Shown here one piece after another: positions 1-7,843 of a stretch of 14,341 nt of DNA. This DNA is from an uncultured Eubacteriaceae bacterium (lineage in GTDB: Bacteria; Bacillota; Clostridia; Lachnospirales; CAG-274), in NCBI GenBank assembly GCA_938042265.1, contig CALIRN010000120.1, positions 1 through 14,341 of the forward strand. The letters are read 5' to 3'. A program made the translations under genes and the position numbers. The stretch's first letter is position 1, and every line of letters starts with the position of its first letter. Under the pieces are notes generated by a model. That model saw only the letters and a list, made by a program, of their open reading frames with translations, had not been told where the DNA came from and searched no databases.

Positions 1-926
1 GCATGCTCCTCATACCATTTCTCGGTGGTGGAGTGCAAGGTAAAACTATTTTCGTCAGAATACCACCTGTCATTTTCAAAATCATAGTAATAGAAATTCT
101 GGCGCTTCAGATAGGGTACATTTTCGCCAAAAACAGTGTACATCTGCCTGTTTTGCATATCCTCATAGTTATCCGCATTGCCCGATACATCATTAATATC
201 CGAATAATTTTCTCCCATAATAATACTTGTATTGCCGCTGATAAAAATACGCTCAAAGCTGCTGTAATACCTTGCCTGGCTTTCCTTGGGTATTGCCGAT
301 GCCGTTATTAGAAGAATAAAAGCAAACAACCCAACCGACAAAACAAAGCTTTTGCCGCCTATCATCCTTGCACCTGCGGCACCTTTAATAATCCTGTGAA
401 GCACAAAAATTATCAGGTTAAGCAATGCTATAATTATAAGATAAACATTATTTATTTCCGCAATTACCTTTACATAAAGCACACAGGGAAAAAGACTGAG
501 CAAGGTTAAAAATGACATTCTGTACTGTATATTGGTAAAGTAATATACTGTAAGGCTGAAAAAAACAGGAAAGCCTGCAAGTAAAGCAAGCAGAAAGTCT
601 AAACGTACAGTAATGCCGGAGCCCGCTTCAAAAAACCATTGTAAAAATTCCTTTCGGTATACGTTCCCTCCTAACAGGTGTATAAACAACAAAACATCAA
701 TAAGTATTATAAGTGTAAGATATATTCGACTGCTGCCCCTGTATATATTTACAAACTCACACAAAACAAATACCACGCCGCAAATCAATATTATTGCAAG
801 GGTCCACAGGGATATAACAGAAATACCGTAAATTGAAAATACTGCCGAGGAAAGTACAACAGATAGAACAAACGGAAAAAGCATCCTCAGTTTTTCCCTA
901 AAAAAAGCAAGTAATCCTTTCCTCAT
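1..926 (-). CDS. Transglutaminase-like (TgpA-type) membrane protein, N-terminal part, cut by window edge
   Basis: The frame opens at ATG 926 and runs 308 codons without a stop to the left edge, so the C-terminal part is missing. It encodes about seven hydrophobic segments (roughly residues 16-34, 38-58, 68-85, 110-130, 138-155, 160-178, 192-212), then a polar region. Near residues 277-289 it has a Tyr-rich stretch ending in a DRWY motif, like the segment after the membrane part of TgpA-type proteins. The catalytic Cys-His-Asp transglutaminase core would lie beyond the window, so the family call rests on topology, that motif and position. It follows the DUF58 gene by one base and its likely ribosome site (AGAGGACGG) lies inside the DUF58 3' end, which implies coupled translation. 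moxR-DUF58-transglutaminase is a common bacterial operon; its substrate is unknown. An unrelated seven-helix protein is the alternative. Confidence 0.68.
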   Translation of the reverse strand, partial: MRKGLLAFFREKLRMLFPFVLSVVLSSAVFSIYGISVISLWTLAIILICGVVFVLCEFVNIYRGSSRIYLTLIILIDVLLFIHLLGGNVYRKEFLQWFFEAGSGITVRLDFLLALLAGFPVFFSLTVYYFTNIQYRMSFLTLLSLFPCVLYVKVIAEINNVYLIIIALLNLIIFVLHRIIKGAAGARMIGGKSFVLSVGLFAFILLITASAIPKESQARYYSSFERIFISGNTSIIMGENYSDINDVSGNADNYEDMQNRQMYTVFGENVPYLKRQNFYYYDFENDRWYSDENSFTLHSTTEKWYEEH

Positions 927-927
927 A

Positions 928-2124
928 TTAATCACCGTCCTCTTTGACAACCGAATATACCAGCGTATTCAGCTGATTTTTACCGCCGTAAAATCGTGAC
1001 ATAATATTTTTAAGCTCATTATCAACAAAGGGAGTACAAAATACCGATACCCTGCCCCTTTCTGATGCAATTTCATCATAGGGAAAGCGTGACGTTTCTT
1101 CCTTATTGGTAAAGCTGTAGCCTGCCAAAGCCAGACTAAGCTCCATAAGCCCCTTTTCATCGACAATAACATACTTTTCCCAACCGCTACCCATTTCCAC
1201 AAAATAATTTACCCCATATCCCAATTTCACAAGAGTGCGTACTATGCCAAGGGAGGACTCAATGGCAGCCTGAGCCGTAAGAGGTATAAGCTCCTCCTCT
1301 GCACAGTTACCTGAAATACTCTGCGGAATATTACTAATATTAAGCTCCCTTGTCCTGAATGTATTATCCAGTACTACAGAAACAGATAAGCCCTGTACCT
1401 CATCATCAAGCCTGATAAGCAGTCTGTTTCTTTTTGCCGAAAGCTTCCAGTTAATACGCTTAAGAGGATCTCCCGGTACATATTCCCTGTTGTCATAGCC
1501 CGGAAAGCCTCCAAAGCCGTATGTATTGTTTTCCACTGTATCTTCACTGTCATCGGCATTGTCAGAAGCCCCAATAATACTTTTTACAAGCTCCTCTCCG
1601 TCACATATATCCGCTATATCGGGGATTATCTTAACAAAGCCCCTCAGCTTGTCCATATCAATGTTTTTAATTTTAAAGGAAAACAGACCCAAATAATCGT
1701 ATATCATAACCGATTTTATGCCTATACAGGCATTACCGCATATTTGAGCATAAAACTCCGCTGTAAACTGCTCTGATGAAAGTGGCATAATCGACAGATA
1801 AAACTTTTTTTCACTGCATCTTATATAAGCATTATCCCACATCTCAATAGCAATATGGGGTGAGGGCATAAAGCAGCGGTTTTTTACCCTTATATACATT
1901 TCACATACCTCGCCCTTGCCTATAATGCCCGACCTTAACTGACCTGCAACCGTAACGCATCTGATAAAAACCACAGTCATTACAAAAGATATTACGGGCG
2001 CCAGCAGAAACACAAGCACCAGAAACCAACCCACGCGCCCGCTTAAATATAAGGCAAAGACCAGTGCCAGACCAATTGAAGCAAGATAATTTAAAATTTC
2101 CTTAATTTTTGCTTTTATCCTCAT
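928..2124 (-). CDS. DUF58 domain protein (MoxR-associated, membrane anchored)
   Basis: This encodes 398 residues with two membrane helices near the N-terminus (about 12-28 and 31-53), a beta-rich middle, and the DUF58 signature at 209-242: REYVPGDP, then KRINWKLSA, then a basic run. DUF58 proteins usually have a von Willebrand-like fold after this motif, and the VVLDN segment at 250-254 fits its first strand. The biochemical role of the family is not settled; it is thought to work with the MoxR ATPase in envelope assembly or stress. I chose ATG 2124 because GGGTGA lies 7 bases upstream. A TTG at 2139 would add five residues but has no ribosome site. The 107 bases between this start and the moxR stop show no clear promoter or terminator, so the two genes are probably one transcript. 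Confidence 0.88.
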   Translation of the reverse strand: MRIKAKIKEILNYLASIGLALVFALYLSGRVGWFLVLVFLLAPVISFVMTVVFIRCVTVAGQLRSGIIGKGEVCEMYIRVKNRCFMPSPHIAIEMWDNAYIRCSEKKFYLSIMPLSSEQFTAEFYAQICGNACIGIKSVMIYDYLGLFSFKIKNIDMDKLRGFVKIIPDIADICDGEELVKSIIGASDNADDSEDTVENNTYGFGGFPGYDNREYVPGDPLKRINWKLSAKRNRLLIRLDDEVQGLSVSVVLDNTFRTRELNISNIPQSISGNCAEEELIPLTAQAAIESSLGIVRTLVKLGYGVNYFVEMGSGWEKYVIVDEKGLMELSLALAGYSFTNKEETSRFPYDEIASERGRVSVFCTPFVDNELKNIMSRFYGGKNQLNTLVYSVVKEDGD

Positions 2125-2231
2125 AAGTGTATCACCCAAACCGTTATAAAACCAATGACATTTATATAAGTGCGTAGCGGAACGGAATATTAAAAGCCCT
2201 GACTAAATTATTTTTTCGGACAAGTATACAT

Positions 2232-3182
2232 CTACTCAACAGGCACATTAACCGTTTCCAGAATTTTTTTGACAGCTTCCGCAGTACCTCCCAAAGAGGC
2301 TCTGCCCTTCGGCGTCAGAATAATCCTGTGTGAGATCACATATGGTGCAAGCAGCTTTATGTCATCAGGTATAACGTATTCTCTGCCTGAAATCAGTGCA
2401 TAAGCCTTTGCTGTCTTATACACTGCAATACTTGCCCTGGGGCTTGCGCCAAGCCTGATATAATCGACATTTCTTGTAGCCTCAACTATATCCACGATAT
2501 ACTCCTCAAGGCTTTTGCTGCACCTGACACTCTTTACCGCTTCAATAAGCTCAATTATATCCTCACAGGATATAACCTCCGTAAGATTTTTAGGAGTAAC
2601 CTGCTCATCACGGTGTAAAATTGCAAGCTCATTTTCTCTGCCAGGATAACCGACGCTAATTTTCATGATAAATCTGTCCATCTGTGCTTCAGGCAGATGA
2701 TAGGTACCATAGGTTTCCACAGGGTTTTGAGTTGCAAGCACCATAAAAGGCTGAGGCATACTGTGGGTTACACCGTCCATACTTACCTGCCCCTCCTCCA
2801 TAATTTCCAGCAAAGCTGACTGGGATTTAGGCGAAGCACGGTTAATTTCATCTGCAAGTAGAAAATTACAGAATGCAGCACCCTTTCTGAACTCTGTTTC
2901 ATGAGTTACGGTATTAATCATTGAAAAGCCTGTTATATCAGAAGGCATAATATCTGGTGTAAGCTGAATTCTGCCAAAGGTGCCTCCACAGGAACGTGCA
3001 AGTGCCGACACAAGCTGAGTTTTACCAACCCCCGGTACATCCTCAATAAGCACATGTCCCTTTGACAGCATGGCAGCTATCACAAGCTCAATTACTTTTC
3101 TTTTTCCGATTATTATTCTTTCAATACTATCAATAAGCGCCATTATTTTAGGATTTATATTTTTAGGTCTTGTTATTTCCAT
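2232..3182 (-). CDS. MoxR-family AAA+ ATPase
   Basis: This 316-residue protein is a full-length MoxR AAA+ ATPase, a family that acts as chaperone-like remodellers for neighbouring proteins. Walker A is at 50-57 (PGVGKTQL), Walker B at 107-114 (FLLADEIN), sensor 1 at 150-154 (ATQNP), an Asp-Arg-Phe consistent with the arginine finger at 169-171, and a sensor 2-like GASPRAS later in the lid domain. The start is supported by AAAGGGAAG nine bases upstream of the ATG. It is the first gene of the operon leading to DUF58 and the transglutaminase-like protein, and a promoter lies about 30 bases upstream. By family knowledge it is cytoplasmic and works on the von Willebrand-type DUF58 partner; the final client is not known. 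Confidence 0.93.
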   Translation of the reverse strand: MEITRPKNINPKIMALIDSIERIIIGKRKVIELVIAAMLSKGHVLIEDVPGVGKTQLVSALARSCGGTFGRIQLTPDIMPSDITGFSMINTVTHETEFRKGAAFCNFLLADEINRASPKSQSALLEIMEEGQVSMDGVTHSMPQPFMVLATQNPVETYGTYHLPEAQMDRFIMKISVGYPGRENELAILHRDEQVTPKNLTEVISCEDIIELIEAVKSVRCSKSLEEYIVDIVEATRNVDYIRLGASPRASIAVYKTAKAYALISGREYVIPDDIKLLAPYVISHRIILTPKGRASLGGTAEAVKKILETVNVPVE

Positions 3183-3213
3183 AAGTATACACTTCCCTTT
3201 ATCATTTTTTACG

Positions 3214-3242
3214 ATTATACTACATTTTTAAACTATTATCAA
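3214..3242 (-). promoter_or_regulatory. Sigma-A-type promoter of the moxR operon
   Basis: On the minus strand TTGATA (3242-3237) is followed by exactly 17 bases and then a perfect TATAAT (3219-3214). Transcription would start near 3207, about 25 bases before the moxR ATG. It sits just downstream of the terminator of the preceding gene, which makes the moxR operon an independent unit. Confidence 0.75.
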
Positions 3243-3254
3243 TCTCTGACAGTT

Positions 3255-3310
3255 ATAAAAAAATAAGGGCTTAACAAAGCCGATTATTAAAGTCGGTTTT
3301 GTTAAGCCCT
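3255..3310 (-). terminator. Intrinsic terminator after the 3D-domain gene
   Basis: An 18-base stem (3266-3283 with 3293-3310, one mismatch) and a nine-base loop are followed on the minus strand by a T-rich run (3263-3257). It lies ten bases beyond the stop of the 3D-domain gene and separates it from the moxR promoter. Confidence 0.88.
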
Positions 3311-3319
3311 ATTTTAAAA

Positions 3320-4378
3320 TTATTCCAAAATATAAACCTTAACAGGTGTGTGACCATAGCCGGAATTAAGAGCAGAATAATGTGTATCATAGCAAAGGTC
3401 AATTCTGTTGCCCTTAATTGCACTGCCTGTATCTGCCGCTATACAATAGCCGTAACCCTCAACATAAAGCTTTGTACCAAGAGGAATAACCCTTTTGTCA
3501 ACAGCAACAACGCCGTAACCTGCCTTCATACCGCTGGCAGTAATACCCTTTGCACCGCTACCACAGCACTTTTTGCAGGGACAATAAGCGGTTGCACTCA
3601 TTGTAATAACACTGCTGTAGTTATAGCCATTAATTGTATTGCCGCTTGCGACAGGTGCTGCCTTAACAGGCTCAGGCTTTTCCTTTGTACCGTTTTCAAT
3701 AATCTTATCAACAGGTACCTTAACAATGTTGCTGTCTATTGAATAGGTTTCCTTAAGAGTACCGCCTACATAAACAGACTTCATTGTAATAACTTTTTCG
3801 CCATCGGCACCCTCCTGAACAATATGGGTTTCACCCACATAATGTTCATCACTGTCAACATTCTTTGTTTCAAAAGGTATGCTTTCCGTCTTTGTAAAGG
3901 TTTTGCTTGTAACGGATAAAAGGTCAATTTTTGTACCTGCCTCAAGCTTTGTGCTTGAGCTAAAGCCGTCAGCAGTCTGGTAATCGATATCAGGATTACT
4001 TTCACGAAGCTGAACTATAAGCTTACCGATAGTTTCCTCGTTTGTTTCAACAATCTCATACTCACCGCCGTCAATAGAAACCATAACCTCAAAAGGCTTA
4101 TCAATTACTATACGCATACTGTTCGTGATTTCCGCATCCATATCCACATTGATTATATCTTCCTCAGATACCTCAATATTTTCATTGGCAAGGAAAGCGC
4201 CAACAGTCTTTTCCGTTGTTTCATAATAGGTGCTTTCACCGTCTATTATAACTCTGATACCTCTTGCACCTGTTTCAGCCGCCTTTGCAACGCTGCCCAT
4301 GCTCATAACAGTAAGAGCTATAATAGCTATGATAAGCGCACGTAAATGAATTGTTGTGTTACATAAATATTTCGACAT
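3320..4378 (-). CDS. yabE: YabE-like secreted cell-wall protein (DUF348, G5, 3D domains)
   Basis: The 352-residue product starts at ATG 4378, which has AAAGGAGG eight bases upstream; an in-frame ATG at 4420 precedes that ribosome site and is rejected. A signal peptide is clear: a hydrophobic run at about 12-30 and a likely cut after AKA at 31-33. Next come a DUF348 ubiquitin-like repeat (about 38-85), a second weaker one, a G5-like region (about 150-235), a Pro/Lys linker, and a C-terminal 3D domain starting at the ATAYCPCKKC motif. The three aspartates of the 3D domain are visible in VAVD, AADTG and RIDLCYD. This architecture matches YabE/RpfB-type proteins, taken to be peptidoglycan lytic enzymes of the MltA-like 3D class. 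Gene order metG-tatD-yabE is the same as in Bacillus subtilis. The four clustered Cys in the 3D domain are notable for an exported protein. Confidence 0.9.
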   Translation of the reverse strand: MSKYLCNTTIHLRALIIAIIALTVMSMGSVAKAAETGARGIRVIIDGESTYYETTEKTVGAFLANENIEVSEEDIINVDMDAEITNSMRIVIDKPFEVMVSIDGGEYEIVETNEETIGKLIVQLRESNPDIDYQTADGFSSSTKLEAGTKIDLLSVTSKTFTKTESIPFETKNVDSDEHYVGETHIVQEGADGEKVITMKSVYVGGTLKETYSIDSNIVKVPVDKIIENGTKEKPEPVKAAPVASGNTINGYNYSSVITMSATAYCPCKKCCGSGAKGITASGMKAGYGVVAVDKRVIPLGTKLYVEGYGYCIAADTGSAIKGNRIDLCYDTHYSALNSGYGHTPVKVYILE

Positions 4379-4422
4379 AAATATTTCCTCCTTTGGACTT
4401 TCGCAACAATTTTGAAACAAAT

Positions 4423-4451
4423 TTAATATTTTCTTAAATTGCTACTGTAAA
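4423..4451 (-). promoter_or_regulatory. Probable promoter of the yabE-like gene
   Basis: On the minus strand TTTACA (4451-4446) and TATTAA (4428-4423) are separated by 17 bases. A start near 4416 would give a leader of about 38 bases carrying the AAGGAGG site. The -10 box is imperfect and the region is AT-rich, so chance matches are possible. Confidence 0.42.
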
Positions 4452-4538
4452 AAATTGCAATATTTTTTACCGAAAATCCTCTACAGTTGTATTTAATCAA
4501 CCATATTTTTAATTTTTTGTGTTAAAAAGCGTAAATTT

Positions 4539-4567
4539 AAGAATGTGCCCGTGGGGAGCACACTCTT
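4539..4567 (-). terminator. Hairpin after tatD, weak terminator or leader element
   Basis: A ten-base stem (4539-4548 with 4558-4567, one G-T pair) closes a nine-base loop 43 bases past the tatD stop. The bases after it on the minus strand are CTTAAATTT rather than a clean T run, so it would terminate poorly. The rest of 4379-4609 is AT-rich and shows only the promoter listed above. Confidence 0.4.
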
Positions 4568-4609
4568 GTTAACTCGCTTGCAACATATACTTTAACACAT
4601 TCGTAACAT

Positions 4610-5383
4610 TTATGCAACAACTTTTTTTCTGTCGAAAAGACATTCTGCGCTTTTCCGAGTTGTTTCGATAATAAAATCAGGACTTATTTGTTTAATCTCA
4701 CTAATTTTTTGAACTATATATTTGATATTTTGTGAATTATTACATGTACCTCTTAAAGGCTCAGGAGATAAATATGGCGAATCTGTTTCCAGCAAAATTC
4801 TCTCAATAGGGATGTTTTTTACCACCTCAACCAGTTTTTTTGCATTCTTAAATGTAACAACTCCGCCTACTCCGATATAAAATCCCATAGCAATATAATC
4901 CTCTGCCATTTTAACGCCGCCTGAGTACGCATGTATAACGCCCCTCCTGACCTGTGATGACGAGATTATATCAAAGGTATCCTGTGACGCCTCCCTTGAA
5001 TGTACTATTATTGGGAGCTTTACCTCCTCAGCAAGCTCCAACTGGCGCTTAAACCAATAATGCTGCTGCGCCTTATATTCAATATCGTAATGATAATCAA
5101 GCCCTATTTCGCCTATGGCAAGCACCTTTTCATGCTTTGATAGCTCTCTGAGCTCAGTAATATCCTTTTCCGTCATATTGCTTACATCATGAGGGTGAAC
5201 ACCAACGGCAGCGTATATATAAGGATATTTCTCTGCAAGGGCAATACTCGCTCTTGAGGAGGGCATATCAGCGCCTACATTAATAACCCTGTAAATATTA
5301 TTTGCAGGGAGAGCCGCCAAAAGCTCGTCCCTGCTGTCTGCAAAACGCTCATCATCATAATGTGCATGGGTTTCGTATATCAT
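4610..5383 (-). CDS. tatD: TatD-family metal-dependent hydrolase (DNase)
   Basis: The 257-residue product has the usual length and all metal-site landmarks of the TatD family: HAH at residues 6-8, GEIGLDY with Glu92, HSRE with His128, HAYSGG with His151, and LLETDSPYL with Asp201. Family members are cytoplasmic divalent-metal 3'-5' exonucleases or related phosphoesterases of the TIM-barrel amidohydrolase fold. The ATG overlaps the metG stop by one base (TGATG), with GAGGT in the metG end as ribosome site, so translation is coupled. It is the counterpart of B. subtilis yabD (tatD), found in the same order downstream of methionyl-tRNA synthetase. Expression should follow the metG T-box. Confidence 0.94.
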   Translation of the reverse strand: MIYETHAHYDDERFADSRDELLAALPANNIYRVINVGADMPSSRASIALAEKYPYIYAAVGVHPHDVSNMTEKDITELRELSKHEKVLAIGEIGLDYHYDIEYKAQQHYWFKRQLELAEEVKLPIIVHSREASQDTFDIISSSQVRRGVIHAYSGGVKMAEDYIAMGFYIGVGGVVTFKNAKKLVEVVKNIPIERILLETDSPYLSPEPLRGTCNNSQNIKYIVQKISEIKQISPDFIIETTRKSAECLFDRKKVVA

Positions 5384-7344
5384 CAGCCTACCTCACTGCC
5401 TGACTTAATATCACCGTCTGTGGTAACTACCTTTAAATTACCCTCATCATCAGACGCCGCAAGTATCATACCCTCGCTCACAACACCTCTCATTTTACGT
5501 GGAGGCAGGTTTGTAACAACCACAACGTTTTTACCCACCATTTCCTCAGGCTTATACCACTTGGCAACTCCCGAAATAATAGTACGTACCTCATTTCCAA
5601 TCTGTATCCGTGACTGAAGCAGCTTGTCTGCACCCTCAACCTTTTTACATTCAAGCACCTTACCCACCTTAAGCTCTATCTTTGCAAAATCATCAATGGT
5701 TATAGGCTCTGCCTTTGGCTGATTTGCGGCCTCCTCAGCCTGTGCCTCCTTAATCTGTGCCTGTGCAACCTTATCTGCATGAGCCTGTACATCCTTCATA
5801 TCAAGACGGGCAAAAAGCATATCAGGCTTTTCAGTAACCTTTGTGCCTGACGGATGCAGTCCAAACTTATCAAGCTCATCAAAAGCGCGAAGCTCTGTAT
5901 TAAGCTGCTTAACAATTTTCTGTGCTGTTTCGGGCATAAATGGCTCTAAAAGACTAGCACCTATTGTAATACCCTCTACAAGGTTGTAAAGCACCGTTGA
6001 AAGTCTGTCAGCCTTTTCAGGATCCTTTGCAAGTACCCATGGCTCGGTTTCGTCAACATATTTATTACATCTCTTAAATAAGGTAAAGATTTCTGTAATA
6101 GTATCCGCTACACGCAGCTTTTCCATTTTTTCAACTGCTTTATCACGTACAGCAGTACAAACAGCTTTTAAATCCTCATCAAAAGCTTCTGCTGCTCCCT
6201 TATCTGCTACAATGCCGTCAAAATACTTATTCGACATTGATACTGTACGGTTTACAAGGTTACCGAGCACGTTGGCAAGGTCTGAATTATATCTGTCGGC
6301 AATTAATTCCCATGATACAATACCGTCATTTTCAAAAGGCATTTCGTGCAATACAAAGTAACGTACCGCATCAATACCAAACACCTCAGCTAAATCATCT
6401 GCATAAATTACATTACCTCTGGACTTACTCATTTTTACAACATTGCTGCCCTCTCCTCTTAAAAGCCAAGGATGACCGAACACCTGCTTTGGCAAAGGTA
6501 AATCCAATGCCATAAGGATAATTGGCCAGTAAATAGTATGGAAACGGATAATATCCTTACCTATTAAATGCAAGTCAGCAGGCCAGTTTATCTTAAAGCG
6601 ATCCGTATTATTACCGTCACAGTCATAACCTACACCTGTAATGTAGTTTGTAAGTGCATCAAGCCATACATATACAACGTGCTTATTATCAAAATCTACA
6701 GGGATACCCCACTTAAAGGAGGTACGTGATACACATAAATCCTGCAAACCGGGGAGTAAAAAGTTATTCATCATTTCATTCTTACGTGAAACAGGCTGGA
6801 TAAACTCGGGATGAGTATTGATATGCTCAATAAGCCTATCGGCATACTTGCTCAGCTTAAGGAAATAAGCCTCCTCCTTTGCGGGATGCACCTCACGTCC
6901 GCAGTCTGGGCACTTACCGTCCACAAGCTGAGATTCTGTCCAAAAGGATTCACAGGGAGTACAATACATTCCCTCATAGTGTCCTTTATATATATCACCC
7001 TTGTCATAAAGCTTTTTAAAAATCTTCTGTACCTGTGCCTCATGATCGGCGTCGGTGGTACGGATAAACTTATCGTAGGAGGTGTTCATTAAATCCCAGA
7101 TACGCTTGATTTCCGTTGAAACCTTATCAACATACTGCTTTGGAGAGATACCCTCTGCTGCGGCCTTTTCCTCAATCTTCTGTCCATGCTCATCGGTACC
7201 TGTCTGGAAGAATACATCATATCCCTCCTTACGCTTAAAGCGTGCAATACTGTCAGCCAGCACAATCTCATAGGTATTGCCTATATGCGGCTTGCCTGAC
7301 GTGTAGGCAATGGCTGTTGTCATATAATACTTACCTTTACTCAT
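5383..7344 (-). CDS. metG: Methionyl-tRNA synthetase with C-terminal tRNA-binding domain
   Basis: This 653-residue class I synthetase charges tRNA-Met with methionine in the cytoplasm. The HIGN signature is at 20-23 and KMSKS at 304-308. The insertion carries four zinc-site cysteines (128, 131, 145, 148). A charged, Ala/Glu/Gln-rich linker (about 525-550) leads to a Trbp111-like tRNA-binding domain from about 552 to the end, with the typical VGKVLECKKVEGADKLL segment. Start ATG 7344 has AAGGAGG seven bases upstream. A T-box leader with a Met specifier precedes it, so it is turned on when tRNA-Met is uncharged. It heads the metG-tatD transcript. No truncation or missing motif is seen. Confidence 0.97.
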   Translation of the reverse strand: MSKGKYYMTTAIAYTSGKPHIGNTYEIVLADSIARFKRKEGYDVFFQTGTDEHGQKIEEKAAAEGISPKQYVDKVSTEIKRIWDLMNTSYDKFIRTTDADHEAQVQKIFKKLYDKGDIYKGHYEGMYCTPCESFWTESQLVDGKCPDCGREVHPAKEEAYFLKLSKYADRLIEHINTHPEFIQPVSRKNEMMNNFLLPGLQDLCVSRTSFKWGIPVDFDNKHVVYVWLDALTNYITGVGYDCDGNNTDRFKINWPADLHLIGKDIIRFHTIYWPIILMALDLPLPKQVFGHPWLLRGEGSNVVKMSKSRGNVIYADDLAEVFGIDAVRYFVLHEMPFENDGIVSWELIADRYNSDLANVLGNLVNRTVSMSNKYFDGIVADKGAAEAFDEDLKAVCTAVRDKAVEKMEKLRVADTITEIFTLFKRCNKYVDETEPWVLAKDPEKADRLSTVLYNLVEGITIGASLLEPFMPETAQKIVKQLNTELRAFDELDKFGLHPSGTKVTEKPDMLFARLDMKDVQAHADKVAQAQIKEAQAEEAANQPKAEPITIDDFAKIELKVGKVLECKKVEGADKLLQSRIQIGNEVRTIISGVAKWYKPEEMVGKNVVVVTNLPPRKMRGVVSEGMILAASDDEGNLKVVTTDGDIKSGSEVG

Positions 7345-7363
7345 TTTAAATCCTCCTTATAAA

Positions 7364-7397
7364 TATAAAAGCTCCCATCCTGTTTAAGGACGAGAGC
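7364..7397 (-). terminator. T-box-controlled terminator of the metG leader
   Basis: An 11-base stem (7371-7381 with 7387-7397, two wobble pairs) and a five-base loop are followed on the minus strand by TTTTATATTT. Its 5' arm CTCGTCCT overlaps the antiterminator, the classic mutually exclusive fold. The metG ribosome site follows directly. Confidence 0.88.
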
Positions 7398-7630
7398 ATA
7401 ACTCGTGATACCACCTTAATTCGTTTAAGCTTTACAGCCCAAACCTCTGCAAGTACATTAATACTTCGACGCTTTAACGGGCGTGCCCGACACAGCCTGT
7501 GCATCAAACGGTGCAGTCGGTGTGTGACTCCAAGGCCATGTTCGGCAAACCAATCCGCACTGCCTCTCAACAACAGCAGCTCTCTGTAGCGTATGCTTTT
7601 GCTTACTCTCCTTTTCACAGTCTGTAACCA
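7364..7630 (-). promoter_or_regulatory. T-box leader of metG, Met (ATG) specifier
   Basis: The minus-strand leader of about 266 bases has the T-box landmarks. The specifier region reads GAAC-ATG-GCC-TTGGAGTC, with the ATG at 7539-7537 in the position of the specifier codon and the typical TGGAGT after it. An AGAGAGC element lies in the distal part of stem I. The T-box core AAGGTGGTATCACGAG is at 7417-7402. Its TGGT can pair with the ACCA end of an uncharged tRNA-Met. ACGAG/CTCGT and AAGG/CCTT form the antiterminator, which excludes the terminator listed separately. Established knowledge: uncharged tRNA binding allows read-through. The TGGTATC bulge differs from the common TGGNACC by one base. 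Confidence 0.93.
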
Positions 7631-7635
7631 GAATT

Positions 7636-7664
7636 ATCCTATCACAAGAGAGCAGATTTGTCAA
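7636..7664 (-). promoter_or_regulatory. Promoter of metG-tatD
   Basis: On the minus strand a perfect TTGACA (7664-7659) is followed by 17 bases and TAGGAT (7641-7636), preceded by a TGA extended -10. Transcription would start near 7629, just before the T-box stem I. Confidence 0.78.
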
Positions 7665-7709
7665 GGCATTAGATATACAATAACCTCACAAGCGAACCAA
7701 TCTCAATAA

Positions 7710-7755
7710 GGTTGCCCTACGGGGTTGCAACACGTCAGATGAGCTGACCCCAAGG
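7710..7755. other. Dyad-rich intergenic block of unknown role
   Basis: Between the metG promoter and the next promoter lies a stretch richer in GC than its flanks. It can fold as GTCAG (7734-7738) with CTGAC (7744-7748), extended by GGG (7721-7723) with CCC (7749-7751) around a bulge. An eight-base palindrome GTTGCAAC sits at 7724-7731. No T run follows on either strand, so it is not a terminator. No start codon with ribosome site was found. Confidence 0.3.
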
Positions 7756-7775
7756 CTCGGTGGTTGGTAACATAT

Positions 7776-7790
7776 GCAACAGTGTGTTGC
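7776..7790. promoter_or_regulatory. Palindrome abutting the HTH/zinc-ribbon gene promoter
   Basis: GCAACA (7776-7781) and TGTTGC (7785-7790) form a perfect six-base dyad with a three-base centre, ending directly at the -35 box. This is a suitable place for an operator, perhaps of the downstream regulator itself; that is inference. Confidence 0.35.
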
Positions 7791-7819
7791 TTGACCATAT
7801 ACCGAAAACATACTATAAT
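7791..7819 (+). promoter_or_regulatory. Promoter of the HTH/zinc-ribbon regulator gene
   Basis: TTGACC (7791-7796), 17 bases, then a perfect TATAAT (7814-7819). Transcription would start near 7826, leaving a very short leader that is almost only the ribosome site AAAGGAGG at 7828-7835. Confidence 0.8.
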
Positions 7820-7843
7820 AAATGCATAAAGGAGGCGTTGTAT

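Noticed and set aside
3..831. Plus-strand open frames at 3-311 and 613-831
   Set aside because: They lie opposite the continuous minus-strand membrane protein frame, lack ribosome sites, and have no recognisable features.
3299..3742. Plus-strand frame of 147 codons opposite the yabE-like gene
   Set aside because: It begins in the terminator hairpin, is rich in Cys/Thr/Asn as expected for a reverse-strand shadow, and has no ribosome site. An antisense transcript there is possible but unsupported.
4379..4420. Longer start of the yabE-like protein at 4420
   Set aside because: The extra 14 residues are encoded by DNA holding the AAGGAGG site of the true start and would precede the signal peptide.
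4379..4609. c-di-AMP (ydaO-type) riboswitch in front of the yabE-like gene
   Set aside because: Such switches often precede cell-wall lytic genes, but I could not find the conserved core bases here, only one simple hairpin and AT-rich DNA.
7346..7664. Minus-strand open frames upstream of metG
   Set aside because: They cover the T-box leader RNA; structure and motifs explain the sequence better than coding.
7760..7843. Longer start of the HTH/zinc-ribbon protein at 7760
   Set aside because: It would place the -35 and -10 boxes and the ribosome site inside the coding region.
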